Positions 9,888-21,779 are shown, counted from the stretch's first letter. The stretch is 64,000 bases of DNA from Schistocerca nitens (GCF_023898315.1 NC_064615.1:737473450-737537449); one strand, 5' to 3'. The notes: generated from the letters alone by a model not told the origin. Numbers and translations are program-made.

Positions 9888-10319
9888 ACCAAGATGAAGG
9901 ACTCCAGCAAAGATTCTGTTTGGCTGATTTCACGTAATGAAATATTATATTAAAAACTGTACATAGATAAAGGAGAGTAAGAGAGAGAGCGAATGAAAAA
10001 TAGAGATGATACTAATAATCCTCCATTAGTCTAACTTTTCGCCTGTCTTATCACGGATCAGCCAAGAAATGGGAGGCCCTTACTTTACTGTAGAGATATA
10101 TGTGTGAAGGTGAAGGGATTTTAAAAGCAACAGATACACGTCTATACAGACAAGACATTACACAAAATTAGCGGCTAGCTGCATTCATCATCTATTCTTA
10201 CATGAAGATACGGCAACTTATTATCCTTAACATTTAAAAAAAATGTTAAACAGTGATCCTGTGGTAAGTGCTATTTAATGTTTTAACAGGGAAATAAGTA
10301 ACATTTAGTTGAAAATAAT
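9888..10319. other. No gene recognised
   Basis: AT-rich sequence between the SINE and the LINE ORF1 region. I see no coding, RNA or repeat signal that I can support. Confidence 0.4.
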
Positions 10320-10388
10320 TCAGTCGGAAGAAAGCGACCTGTCAGCATCAAGAAGATTCAAGGGTATGACAAAAGACAAGCTTTAGAT

Positions 10389-11380
10389 ATGTTGCGACAA
10401 ATGGCACCACAGGCGACTCACAACAGCAATAACAATGATGGCGTCTGTGAATATATAATAGAAAATGAGATGCATGTAGATCAGGAACCATTGCCAACAG
10501 ATTCAAATTTAGCAATACCACCACCAGAAAAATTTCCACAGAGCTTACATAAGCCTGCAGATAATAGTCCATATATAGTGTATTTAGAAAACAAAAATCT
10601 GAGCTGAAAGGATGCAGCCAATGGTGTTAGGAAAAGTTGTTCACAGTCGTATGCCAAGTATCCATGATCACATTGTCAGTATCTCTAGGGTGGATAAAAA
10701 TACATTAAAAATTGAAGCCAAATTTGCAGCAGCTGCAAATTACTTGGTACAGTCAAAAACAATAAGTGAACTGAATGTTGCATCATGTGTTACTAACCAC
10801 GTGGTGTTGATACAAGGAGTAATTTCAGGTGCCAATACAGAAATTTCTGAAGCAGGAATTACAGAAACAATAACTGCCACTGTTCACGTCATCAAATTAA
10901 TGTGAAAGACGAAATGTGTCATTCAGAACGACGTATGTCATGTAAAAAATTAGCAGACCTATATCCTCACTTTAGACTCTCAAATCCTTCCACAGTATGC
11001 ATATATTCATAGCATGCATTGTGACGTTACTACATATGTACAAGCAGTGAAACAATGTTTCCAATATGTTATGGTAGGTTATCTGTCTTGAGCTGACTGC
11101 AGTCAGCTCAAGTCAGATAACCTATAATAACAGATGTTAACAGCTGCTGCGGAAGATGGCCACACAAACAAACGTATAATGTTTCCAATGTTTACATTAT
11201 GACCAATAACTAGACAATGTCACAGTCAGTACTGTTGCTGTCGATGAGACTGTCAACATAGTACAGGACAATGTCACAACGTCAGTATATCTTGCTTACA
11301 TTGTGGTGAGGGGAAAGAAGCTACAGACAAATGTAAAGAAGTTCTATTTAGGAAAGGAGTTATTGGAATAGCAGCTCAAA
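10389..11380 (+). pseudogene. LINE ORF1 (Gag-like nucleic-acid-binding protein), decayed
   Basis: Two open segments (10389-10607 and 10612-10905) resemble the ORF1 of insect Jockey/I elements. In the second, the order KNTLKIEAKFAAAANYLVQSK, then TNHVVLIQGVISGANTEISEAGI, follows the RRM-like block seen before the zinc knuckles. Further down a degraded knuckle can be read in CLHCGEGKK at about 11291-11320. Such proteins bind the element's RNA. Stops and frame changes separate the parts. The match is by motif memory, so the family is sure only to the LINE level. Confidence 0.5.
11075..11124. repeat. 50-bp near-perfect palindrome
   Basis: TAGGTTATCTGTCTTGAGCT and onward reads the same on both strands with one mismatch pair, folding about the centre CTGCAG with no loop. 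It lies inside the decayed LINE ORF1 region. It could form a cruciform or hairpin; no function is visible. Confidence 0.93.
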
Positions 11381-11389
11381 ACAACTGGA

Positions 11390-13360
11390 GTTTTAAAACT
11401 TCTTCATCTCCCAGTACCTACTGCAGCCTACATCCCTCTGAATCTGCTTAGTGTATTCATCTCTTGGTCTCCCTCTACGATTTTTACCCTCCACGCTGCC
11501 CTCCAATGCTAAATCTGTGATCCCTTGATGCCTCAGAACATGTCCTACTAACCGGTCCCTTCTTTTTGTCAAGTTGTGCCACATACTCCTCTTCTCCCCA
11601 ATTCTATTCAATACTTCATCATTAGTTATGTGATCTACCCATCTAATTTTCAGCATTCTTCTGTAACACCACATTTCGAAAGCTTCTATTCCCTTCTTGT
11701 CCAGACTATTAATCATCCATGTTTCACTTCCATACATGGCTACACTCCATACAAATACTTTCAGAAACGACTTCCTGACACTTAAATCTATACTCGATGT
11801 TAACAAATTTTTCTTCTTCAGAAACGCTTTCCTTGCCATTGCCAGTCTACATTTTACATCCTCTCTACTTCGACCATCATCAGTTACTTGGCTCCCCAAA
11901 TAGCAAAACTCCTTTACTACTTTAAGTGTCTCCTTTCCTAATCTAATTCCCTCAGCATCATCCGATTTAATTCGACTTCATTCCATTATCCTCGTTTTGC
12001 TTTTGTTGATGTTAATCTTGTATCCTCCTTTCAAGACACTGTCCATTCCGTTCAATTGCTCTTCCAAGTCCTTTGCTGTCTCTGACAGAATTACAATGTC
12101 ATCGGCGAACCTCAAAGTTTTTATTTCTTCTCCATGGATTTTAATACCTACTCCGAACTTTTCTTTTGTTTCCTTTATTGCTTGCTCAATATACAGATTG
12201 AATAACATCGGGGAGAGGCTACAACCCTGTCTCACTCCCTTCCCAACCACTGCTTCCCTTTCATACCCCTCAACTCGTATGACTACCATCTGCTTTCAAA
12301 TTGCTGCTGTACAAATTGTAAATAGCCTTTCGCTCCCTGTATTTTACCCCTGCCACCTTCAGAATTTGAAAGAGAGTATTCCAATCAACATTATCAAAAG
12401 CTTTCTCTAAGTCTATAAATGCTAGAAACGTAAGGTTTTCCTTCCCTTAATCTTTCTTCTAAGATAAGTCGTAGGGTCAGTATTGCCTCACGTGTTCCAA
12501 CATTTCTACGGAATCCAAACTGATCTTCCCTGAGGTCGTCATCTATCAGTTTTTCCATTCGTCTGTAAATAATTCGTGTTAGTATTTTGCAGCTGTGACT
12601 TATTAAACTGATAGTTCGGTAAATTTCACATCTGTCAACACCTGCTTTCTTTGGAATTGGAATTATTATATCCTTCTTGAAGTCTGAGGGTATTTCGCCT
12701 GTCTCATACATCTTGCTCACCAGATGGTAAGTTTTGTCAGAACTGGCTCTCCCAAGGCTGTCAGTAGTTCTAATGGAATGTTGTCTACACCTGGGGCCTT
12801 GTTTCGACTCAGGTGTTTCAGTGCTTTGTCAAACTCTTCACGCAGTATCATATCTCCCATTTCATCTTCATCTTCATCCTCTTCCATTTCCATAATATTG
12901 TCCTCAAGTATATCGCCCTTGTATAGACTCTCTATATACTCCTTCCACCTTTCTGCTTTCCCTTGTTTGCTTACAACTGGGTTTCCATCAAAGCTCTTGA
13001 TATTCATGTAAGTGGTTGTCCTTTCTCCAAAGGTCTCTTTAATTTTCCTGTAGGCAGTATCTATCTTACCCCTAGTGAGATAAGCCTCTACATCTTTACC
13101 TTTATCCTCTAGCCATCCTTGCTTAGCCATTTTGCACTTCCTGTCGATATCATTTTTGAGACGTTTGTATTCCTTTTTTGCCTGCTTCATCTACTGCATT
13201 TTTATATTTTCTCCTTTCATCAATTAAATTCAATATTTCTTCTGTTACCCAAGGGTTTCTACTAGCCCTCATCTTTTTACCTATTTGATCCTCTGCTGCC
13301 TTCACTATTGCATCCCTCAATGCTACCCATTATCTATGTAATGCAACATATTCTCAGGCT
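11390..13360 (-). mobile_element. RTE-clade LINE, 5'-truncated, inserted in the Jockey/I-type LINE
   Basis: On the minus strand the pieces read in order: a connector block (13190-12717), RT fingers and palm (12720-11978) and the long C-terminal part of RTE elements (11899-11393). The apurinic endonuclease is absent, so the copy is 5'-truncated near 13360. The RT box LRFADDIVIL at about 12090-12120 keeps both Asp residues. Two or three frame changes break the frame. It ends close to the stop at 11393-11395. The same family recurs as fragments at 30530 and 58540. Confidence 0.8.
11393..13190 (-). pseudogene. RTE reverse transcriptase, frameshifted
   Basis: The frame begins in the linker (MKQAKKEYKRLKND), then shows the RT opening LSRNKAPGVDNIPLELL, and in another frame IIPIPKKAGVD and REDQFGFRRNVGTREAI. 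The third frame gives GVRQGCSLSPMLFNLY and LRFADDIVIL, the catalytic palm. The last part holds VWSVAMYGSETWMIN and RRGRPRDEY, standard for the C-terminus of RTE proteins. Target-primed reverse transcription would be its role. The catalytic Asp pair is present, so only frameshifts and missing endonuclease disable it. Confidence 0.8.
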
Positions 13361-13377
13361 ATTCAATCTTTCCCTGT

Positions 13378-13870
13378 GTGTGTAAATATTATTGTAGCTC
13401 AAACACACTGAATGGGATTACAAAAATTACAAAGGAGTTGGATCCCCCCCCCTCCCTACCTCCAGGAAGAGCAGTACTGCAAGCAAAAAGGACTGTAGAA
13501 GATTTCTGTGTCATAGAGGATAGTATGTATGACATGTGTCAACAAAATGCTACTCTGCCTGTTGATAGTGCAGAACTGCAGGCAGAAAACACCAGTATGC
13601 TGGCCAAACAAAGGACTCCTAGAGCCTATATTTATCCACAGCACCTATTAATAGACCCAAGAGGAAGTTGTGAAAATGTGATATCCAATAATACACACTC
13701 TCCAACATTAGAACTACAGACAAACCCTGCCCACAGTTTCCCTGATACTCTGTCTGAAAACCCTGTAACTTAGTACATAATTTGATAGAACAAATACAAA
13801 GTGAAAGACACATACAGACATCGTCAATAAAATTGGACACTGATAACCTACTAATAACATGGTATGTGGT
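13378..13870 (+). pseudogene. Continuation of the Jockey/I-type LINE, ORF1/ORF2 junction
   Basis: Right of the RTE insertion a plus-strand frame (13378-13773) gives a Pro/Ser/Asn-rich product with no domain I know. Its position, after a zinc-knuckle-like block and before the endonuclease, fits the variable C-terminus of ORF1. It is assigned to the LINE only by position. Confidence 0.3.
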
Positions 13871-13929
13871 TTAGCATTGTGCAGATAACAATCGCTCTGT
13901 TATTTAAAACAAAGAAAGTTTAGTCAGAC

Positions 13930-14790
13930 AGTTACAGCAGAAGTGCACAGCGACTGCAGCATTATTGGAAACATGGCTCCAGCCCAATAAACGATTTTCA
14001 TTCGAAGGCTATACTTCATACACAGCTGACAAAGATTATGGAAGATGAGGAGGAGTAATTTACCATTCCAGGTTGTTTCTATTTAGACTGAATTATGTAA
14101 TATGCTAATATCTTTTGTATCATTGTGCATTCCACCAAAAACTCTGGTTAACGAAGATCTGTAGTAGACTTTGTATCATCATACAGGTCCATTGTTTGTA
14201 CTATGCGGAAATTATAATGCTGACAACGTCAGTTGTGACTGCCTGTTTAATGACAGAATCCTGTCATCGTTGAATAATAATCCAGGGATTGTCATAAACG
14301 ACAGGTCTCCAAAAATGATTACTGGCCCTTAGAGAGGAAAAATCAGCATTAGACCTAAGAGTAGACTCCCCTTGCATTGCAGTAATGTCTGTGTGGCAAG
14401 TACTCCAGGTTGCTTCTATTTAGACTGATTACGTAATATGCTAATATCTTTTGTATCGTTGTACATTCCACCAAATACTCTGGTTAACGAAGATCTGTAG
14501 CAAACTTTGTATCAACATACAGGTCCACTGTTTGTACTATGCGGAAATTATAATGTTGACAATGTCAGTTGTGGCTGCCTGTTTAATGACAGAATCCTGT
14601 CATCATTGAATAATAAATTGGGGACTGTCATAAACGACAGGTCTCCAAAAATGATTATTGCGCCTTAGAGAGCAAAAATTAGCGTTAGACCTAAGAGTAT
14701 ACTCCCCTTGCATTGCAGTAATGTCTGTGTGGCAAATACTCCAGGATTATCTATGACTGGACCACTGTCCTTTACTTATGACGATTGGGT
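13930..14790 (+). pseudogene. LINE endonuclease domain, internally duplicated
   Basis: Around 13955-14060 the frame reads LLETWLQPNKRFSFEGY and then GGVIYHS, the opening blocks of an APE-type LINE endonuclease. Around 14180-14330, LFVLCGNYNADN and VINDRSPKMI correspond to the GDFN region and the following loop, with the catalytic D of GDFN replaced. The 337-bp stretch is then repeated. The domain would nick target DNA; it is beyond repair here. Confidence 0.6.
14068..14740. repeat. Two-copy tandem duplication, about 337 bp per unit
   Basis: The block beginning CCAGGTTGTTTCTATTTAG at 14068 recurs at 14405 (CCAGGTTGCTTCTATTTAG), and the second copy ends at CCAGGATTAT at 14741. Units are 337 and 336 bp with scattered substitutions. 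Both junctions share CCAGG, suggesting slippage or unequal exchange at short homology. Confidence 0.93.
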
Positions 14791-14860
14791 GTTAATACAA
14801 TCGCTATCAATATACAAACCCCACTGCTCTATGGAATGCTAGAAATTCAAATTGGGAATG

Positions 14861-16170
14861 TTAATAAGAAATCATAATGCAAGAAATAAAAGACAATTTC
14901 AATATTCCCAAGATGTTTGATGAGTACGGAAAGTTTGTCTCACTAATTGAAGGAGCAGCTAATAGAAGTATCCCATCCCTAAGAAGCAGAAACAAAGACA
15001 AACTACTGACATTTGTCTGGTGGAACATAGACTGTCCCAGGGCCATAGAAAGTAGAAGATCAGTTCTATCGCAATATGGGGAGAAACCAAAATTAGAAAA
15101 TTTTTTACATTGCAAGTGAATAGAAACAGTAACAAAAAGGAAGTTTTGAACCTGCATGAGTGGGGAAAGTTGGAGCCAATACTGTGAATTGTGAGAAAAA
15201 GATACCAGCATGACAGGGGTTTGGCAAAAGATCAAACGTTTTAGAAGTGGGAAATCAAATTCAAAATTCATTCAGAAATAAAAATTTTGGTTAGAGTTGT
15301 TCTTGGACAGAATTGCACCAGCTTCAATCTGCAATGAGGATGTTTACTTTCATGACGATGAAACAGAGCATGAATTGTATACCCCTTTTACAGAACAAGA
15401 ATTAATTAAGGCTTTACAAAATTCACCCAATACTGCGCCAGGTATCGACAGCATACATTATAGCATGATCCAAAACTTGCCATCTGAGGCATTTTCTATA
15501 TTACAAAGGTTGTACAACGAAATATAGAAGTGTGGTTCAGCACCTTAGGAATGAACGACGCAGATTTTAACTCCTATTCTTAAACCAAACCAAATTCCAC
15601 TATACCAGTCGTCTTACAGAGTGGTAGTACTATCTTCATGTTTATCAAAGACACTTGAAAGAATGGTTCAAAACAGGTTATAATGGTGGGTGGAGGGGAA
15701 TAAAGTTCTTCACAAGACCCAATTTCAATTCTGGAAGGGAAAGAGTGCTCTTGTCAACATAGATATTTTGACAACTAATATTCAATGGACCTTTGTGAAA
15801 AAGTATTTCCTATTTTTGGTAGTCTGTGATACAGCTGTGGGTTATGACAATGTGAAATCACAGTATTGGAAAGGGAAATTGTTACAAGCAGTTTCCCACA
15901 GCCATTGTGTCTTGGACAGTCGACAGTCCTCCCCATACTGAGCCCTCCCTTGTACAAAGTGTACACATGGCACCTTCAAATGTTTCTCACTGAGAGTATC
16001 TACCTTACATTTCGCTGATAATGTTTACCTGTATTCGACTGTTTATTCTGTAGAAACAGCAAAGTTTACAGATGGGACCTTCAAAAATGTTTCTCACTGA
16101 GAGTATCTACCTTACAATTCGCTGATAATGTTTACCTGTATTCGACTGCTTATTCTGTAGAAACAGCAGA
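14861..16170 (+). pseudogene. LINE reverse transcriptase fragments
   Basis: Recognisable RT blocks lie in order on the plus strand: FTEQELIKALQNSPNTAPGIDSIHYSMIQNLP at 15390-15490 (read in parts; the APG-D-I opening), a fragment near YQSSYRVVVLSSCLSKTLERM at 15600-15665, QFQFWKGKSALVNI at 15720, and a FADNVYLYS remnant of the YADD box near 16012-16040, where the second Asp is replaced by Asn. Stops occur between each block. The upstream segment 14877-15119 matches the linker between endonuclease and RT. Confidence 0.65.
15969..16168. repeat. Tandem duplication of the RT active-site region
   Basis: Sequence from GGCACCTTCAAATGTTTCTC to GTAGAAACAGCA (15969-16061) is repeated after a 12-bp spacer at 16074-16168 with a few changes. 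Both copies include the degenerate YADD-box remnant. Confidence 0.9.
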
Positions 16171-16189
16171 TGCGATTATGGATCATACT

Positions 16190-18240
16190 GTATCAAACCT
16201 TAGAATTTGCATAGTCTTTTTTTAAGAATTTATTGAAGATTTTCAAACTATTCACTTTGTGGGAGTTACCAGTTTTTGTTAGTGTATACCTTTGTATGTC
16301 ATAATCTGTGCTCTTTCTAGTGCTGTAACCTTCCCAATGTCTTCCCTTACAACTTATTTCATGCCAGCCTTTTTTAAGCACACAGACGTATATGTACAGG
16401 TTTACAAAAGTAATAGTCTAAGCCTAGTAAGTAAAGGACACAGTGTTCTCTGGAGACAGTTCTATGCATTATGAGTAATGTTCTTGCCTGTAATTTCTAA
16501 ATTTTCTTACTGGAAGAGCTGTGGCCACAAATGAAAAGCCCAGAAGTAATATGTGATCAGAAGAGTCCAAGATATATTACTCTAAGAAAATCCTAATCAC
16601 GTCTGTATGTTCCCATCTGAGATAGGAGACTCTTGAAACCTTTTGCACATATTAATTATGTGTTCTTCTCAATTAAGTTTGGAACCAACATGCATCGCTA
16701 AAAGTTTTACAGATTTGTTTTCTATGCTCTGGGTGACCCTAAAAGAAACTGTTGCGTTTTCTATGGATTACAGTGTAATTTATTTAATGAAACATAGTCA
16801 CTGATAGCGATGATGATAAAGAAGAAGGGCCTAAGTAAAGAGTCCTGTGGAACACCGGTAACGAATCTGATACTGCTAATACTGGATTTTAGTTTCGCCA
16901 TCAGGATGTCAATAGGAATGCAATCAAATGAATTGCTTGGATTGTATAAGAGAAATGACTCCACATTCTAGTTTTGAAAGCTTGTTAATTTCTGGTCAAT
17001 AATTTCGGAAATGGCCACAGTGGCGTTTCTTCCCTGATGAAATCCAAACTTACTGTTACTCAGAAGATTGTATTTCTCAAAACAGCCAGCTAATCAGGTA
17101 CTCACAACTGACTCAAATAACTTAGAAAATATTGGTACAATTGAGACTGTTCGATGATCGCCCTTTTTAAACACTGGAATAACTTCGGAAATTTGATGTA
17201 GGTGCAAAAAGCTCTAGATTGCAAACATTTGCTAAATATGAAATCCAATGGTTAAAAGATCAAATCTGTTGTTTTTTCAATGTAATTGGAGAAGCAGCAG
17301 TTCATACTTTTAGAGTTTGATCCTTTTCAGACTGTGTTTCATTTTCAACAGGTGTTATACTATACCAATAAAAAACATGATCCAGTGGTGGATGAATATT
17401 AAGTGGATTCCTAACAAATGTATCTGTTGCTTCCCTTTTACTTTCAGTTCCTTTTTACTGATGTAATAAAGTAATCATTCAATTCACTTCGGCTGAACTG
17501 GGTTCATTGTGTATGGTTTGAGAAATTCCGTTGAGTTGTAATTTGCCATTCTGCCTTGCATTTGTGTGTGCACCTTCCATGTGCCTTTCCTAGGCAACCG
17601 TTTTTTCTTGTATGAGCTTAAATTTGTGAATATTTTTACGGTTTTGGTATGCTTCATAAAAGGTGTCCTTCTGCTCTCACCTTTGCTTACAGTTATTTTT
17701 ATATGCTGTGGATAGGAAGAACATGGTTTGTCTTATCTGGGTTAGATCCTCTGTGTAACAATTCATTTTTTCATTGTTATGTATTCTATAAGCGTTAGTT
17801 TTTATTAACAGTGAGGAGGAATCTATATGGTTACTAAAAAGTTTTCAGAGATAATTTCAGTACCAGCTTCATCAGATGAAAACTTTTACATTAAGTCCCA
17901 ATTTGTATCTTTTAAGTTAAAAATGTATGATGTAATATACTCTTGCTTTTGTTTTCTTATACACTAGAGAATTTGGTTGTTTAATAGATAGTTTGAGGAA
18001 CAATGGTTCTTGGTCTGCAAAGCATCCATTTGCAAAACTAACTGCCTCCAGGAAAATTAAGAATATCTTCTATGCAATAATTATTACATGTAACACTGCA
18101 ACTTAAGGGACCATAATAGATTAAGAAACGTGCTTGAGAGCTCATTACCCATGTTCATCATTTCTATGTTGAAATCACCATTTAGAGCAATTTTTGTTTT
18201 ATACTTGATTAATTTTCTAAGTACTTATTCAAACCTTTCA
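16190..18240 (-). mobile_element. Decayed LINE (CR1/Jockey-like), endonuclease plus RT
   Basis: Reading the minus strand from 18240 downwards gives an endonuclease remnant (KIALNGDFNIEMM at about 18190), a linker, then RT blocks: KFGFHQGRNATVAISEI at about 17060-17010, SSIRFVTGVPQDSLLRP at about 16880-16830, and a C-terminus with SHITSGLFICGHSSSSKKI near 16530. The GVPQ-S-L-P block is normally GVPQGS. The catalytic Y/F-ADD segment is lost. The copy is full of stops and appears older than neighbouring elements. Confidence 0.6.
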
Positions 18241-18417
18241 AAAATGTACCAGTGGCATCATTAGGGGCTCCAGTTAGCAGCCAGTTAAGCTCTATTCTCG
18301 AAATAGAGCGAGGTTGTTTGAATCAAGAATAACGCCAGACTGGAGAATAAACTCAGGATAAATAAACTGGCGATTTCTGACCGGTTAGCAAGCTTAACCA
18401 GGCACTAAGTTTTCAAG

Positions 18418-18530
18418 ATGGCGGTAATAGTGACAGATGCAGACAATGATGATGAGATTTTGACTGAACTGTTCATGAGGAGGGAGAAGAGTGTGAGACG
18501 ATGTCATTTCCAAATTTATATCCATGTTTG
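18418..18530 (+). pseudogene. Harbinger transposase, first exon remnant
   Basis: ATG at 18418 opens a frame with an acidic stretch (DADNDDEILTELF) followed by MRREKSVRR, the usual start of Harbinger transposases. It stops after about 38 residues, so the exon is broken. A splice-donor-like GTAGGTGAG lies at 18601. Recognised by motif order, not by alignment. Confidence 0.4.
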
Positions 18531-19080
18531 ACTCATCAAAGGAAGCCTTACTTCATATTTTCAGTCTTGTATGTGAGTGAGAAACTGGAACATATGACAG
18601 GTAGGTGAGACTATTTCTTTAAATAATACTGTTTATTTGTAGTAATATGCATTTGATTGTTGTACCTCATTAATTCCATCTTGTTATTTTTGAAACACAG
18701 GCACATTAAAATGACGATTCATACAAAATAGTCCTGTTTATCTGGCATCTGTTACAATTGCTGCTGTAGTGGAAAAGACTGTTTTGTTCTACTCAGCAGA
18801 TGGTGTCATAACAGACTTAACCAAATCGAAAAACCAAACCAGTTACATGTACTATTTGTATTAACAGTTTTTTTGTTTAGATAAAATATCCATTTTTCAT
18901 GTTGCAAAACACTTTGATAAAACAGTAGTGTCACAATTCATTCACCCACACTACATCAATAGCAGAAAATATTGTTCCATTCTGTTTTCCATTGGGAATG
19001 CCCCTTTTTGTAAACTTCAGAGCAGTGTCAGAAGAACATTCCGACTTTTACTGAAAATATTAGGATCACAGGCCCAGTAA

Positions 19081-20495
19081 AGGCCAGTTCACAACGGCTG
19101 TCACAACTCTGCACATCATGGCACCATCAAATCAAGATGTGTTCATACTGTCCATCACATTATGGCACATTGAGTCAATTCAAGTCAAGTGATGTCAACT
19201 TGCGTGACTGTCAGCAACTGTTCTTTCATGAGAACTGTGACTTCGCAAGGTGATTTTCAACTGTTTTTACATGCGAAGTGCACATACACTTGGATGATAG
19301 AGTCCATATTCGACCGAAAATGATATTTATTGGACTCAAATTGTTTGCAGCTTGCAGGGATGGCCTGTATATTAGAGGATAAGAACAGAAGAGCAAAACA
19401 ACACAAAAAACCGTGAGGGTCCGAAAAATGTCATTACGTGATACAGAAAGGGAATTTCACACACCCTACAAGGAGCTTGAGGAAGAGAAATCTTCATTTT
19501 ATATTTTAGAAAGTCGAAACCTCAGTTTTTTTTATTTTTTGCGTAAAATTACACCCAGAATCACTAATGGGAACACAGTGTTATGAGCTGACATCATATC
19601 CCATAAAACTGGCTTGTTTAACATTACGTTTAGTTGGCAGTCCAGTGCAGATTTTTGTGCAGCACTCACATTCCCTCAATACCTTTCCTTCAAGATTTAC
19701 AAGTTTTCTTTAAGTTTTGTGTTTTGCTTTTAACAGTTTAAGTACCTTATTTGTACTGAGGTTAACTAATGAAACCACATAAGTATTGACCTCTGATGCT
19801 TGCAAAACTGTTTCAAACACAATACAGAGAGCTACTTAATAATAAATAAGCTCGCTACAAACACATATTTAAACAAACAACTTCCAGTGTCTGAAGGTTT
19901 CAGTCCATTTCTTTATGAAACACTACAAATACGCAATGTACAAATTAATTCCACCTACTAGTCAATCTGAATCTACCCACAACACGTTTTTCTCTTCAAG
20001 TTGCAGCCATTCTTCAACTCATTTCATTTTAAAATATTTAATACCATACTGGTATGTATAAAAATCCACTTGATAAATGTAATAGAGAACATGTAATTTA
20101 GTATGCTCATGTCATGCAATTCAGACTGCTGCCTACCTGCTTTAATTAATATTTTGTCACTTATTATAAATTTTAATAAAGGAAATAACGAAACAAAACC
20201 ATTTATAACTAATAGCGAAGAAAAATGATGATATTAACCACAAAAACCACAACAAAACGAAATATGGAGATCTGCACATGACTGTGTATCTGGAGGGAAT
20301 AAGCTTGCGGTCACATTATCAACAACAGATGGATGACAACAGTTGTCAAAACTTCCTCCCTGCAACTTTGATGGTACCATGATATGAAGTGATGAGAGGG
20401 GTCACCTAGGGTGCATGCCACCATTTGAAATGGATTAAAGAATGTTTTTACACGACGGGATGTGATGTGACACGATGGCCAGAATGAAATGGCCT
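19081..20495 (+). mobile_element. Short Harbinger element with TAA target duplication
   Basis: The ends read AGGCCAGTTCA (19081) and, in reverse complement, AGGCCATTTCA (20495), and are flanked by TAA at 19078-19080 and 20496-20498, the three-base target of PIF/Harbinger elements. Inside, at about 19455-19570, the plus strand codes for EFHTPYKELEEEKSSFYIL and SFFYFLRKITPRI, a block found near the N-terminus of Harbinger transposases. At 1415 bp, with no catalytic core, it is a deletion derivative that would need a transposase in trans. It lies inside the larger Harbinger relic. Confidence 0.72.
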
Positions 20496-20839
20496 TAATG
20501 CTTCAGAACAACAATAGTCTCTCCCACCCACCATTATTCACTGAGACTTTGAGCTGTTTATGCTTACTCAGGCTGACTTTAATTTAAGGAAAAAGTTAAT
20601 ATTTCTCCTTTTAAAAAGAAAAAAAGTGATGCTTCCCAGCTGTAGAACATAGCTGTTGTGTTTCTCAATTATTAGCATTATCTGCATAAGCCTACCCATA
20701 TTTACCATAAATAATAGCTATATATGTATGTTATAAGAGGATAACAGGAATCTAGTTATTGAATGAGCATAGCTGTGGCATGTGGAAACAGTGCCTCGAA
20801 GTTCAGATTTTTAAGTTCCCTTGAAAATTAAGTTATAGC

Positions 20840-20840
<1 letters not shown>

Positions 20841-20878
<38 letters not shown>
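20841..20878. repeat. (GTA)n microsatellite
   Basis: About 12.5 uninterrupted copies of GTA, adjacent to a LINE 3' end and probably derived from its tail. Confidence 0.95.
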
Positions 20879-21250
20879 TTTATTCATCCATAGATCTCTT
20901 TTTACAAGGATATAGGACATGTCATAGTATTTACAAATTTAGATCAATTTATAATAAGCTAATTCATATACACTCGTATTTACAGACTCCTAGTCAGAGC
21001 CTTTTTAAATAAGTGTATTTTGGCAATTTCTTTAATCTCTTTTGGTAATTTATTGTACAGTTTTATTCCTTGGTAGAAAATGCTGTTTTGAGTTTATGTT
21101 TATTGTTTCTTGGTAAATGTAAGTTGAAAAAATAAAACATTATCTTCAGTGTTCTCCTCTATGGCAAATTGTAGCTAGTTGAAGATAACTGAAATTGCAA
21201 TATCTTATAATGTACTTGTGCTCAGTAAAATTTTTGTGAAATTGATGTCT
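20841..21250 (-). mobile_element. LINE 3' end with (TAC)n tail
   Basis: On the minus strand the C-terminal motif of LINE RT proteins can be read (NYQKRLKKLPKYTYLKRL, like the family pattern of LYNKLP then a helical tail), followed by AATAAA and a trinucleotide tail. On the plus strand this tail is the (GTA)n run at 20841-20878. Microsatellite 3' tails of this kind are common in CR1/Jockey-type elements. Confidence 0.6.
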
Positions 21251-21779
21251 TATTATGATTATTTAATGGAACAAAAAGTTTGATAGTACACTAATGTCCT
21301 GAGTACACAGTAAAATTAACAGAACAATCAGTTTTCTTAAGAAAACTATAGCAGATAGCTTTTGTATTTCTCAGTTATTAGTATTATCCGCATAACCATA
21401 ACCAAGTTTATTATAAAGTAACTGTTATATGTATATTATTGGAACATGTCATTCAGCAACCAGGAATCTTTAGCTATTGAATATACATAATCATAACAGT
21501 GAAAAGAGTGGCTGGTAAGTTATATTTTTAAATTTCTCTTGAGTTGTCTCATATCATTCTTTTCTCTTTTTCAGAAATGACTCTGTTCCACCAATGAACC
21601 AGCTACTATGAATACTCAAATGTTTTGCCTCTGGTGATTTACTTTTTTCGATTGGAGACTTTGTTGAAAATGGCAAGGGGAAAGCAAGCAGGATTATTAA
21701 ACAAATGTGTATGACACTGGACAACATACACAGTTTGTTTAATTATTTGAGTTCTCTGATGAAATGAAAGGAAAATAAA

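Larger units (their letters stand above)
10320..16170 (+). mobile_element. Jockey/I-type non-LTR retrotransposon, split by an RTE element
   Basis: Plus-strand pieces appear in LINE order: ORF1 at 10389-11380, endonuclease at about 13930-14790 and reverse transcriptase at about 14860-16170. The minus-strand RTE element at about 11390-13360 sits between them, so it probably inserted into this copy. Frames are broken many times and two internal tandem duplications (14068-14740 and 15969-16168) add further damage. Clade is not certain; the motifs fit the Jockey/I group. Confidence 0.65.

Noticed and set aside
12717-12735. ATG followed by GTAAGT at 12724, a possible ATG-only first exon for calcineurin B
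   Set aside because: It lies inside the minus-strand RTE element as part of RT coding sequence; the match is most likely chance.
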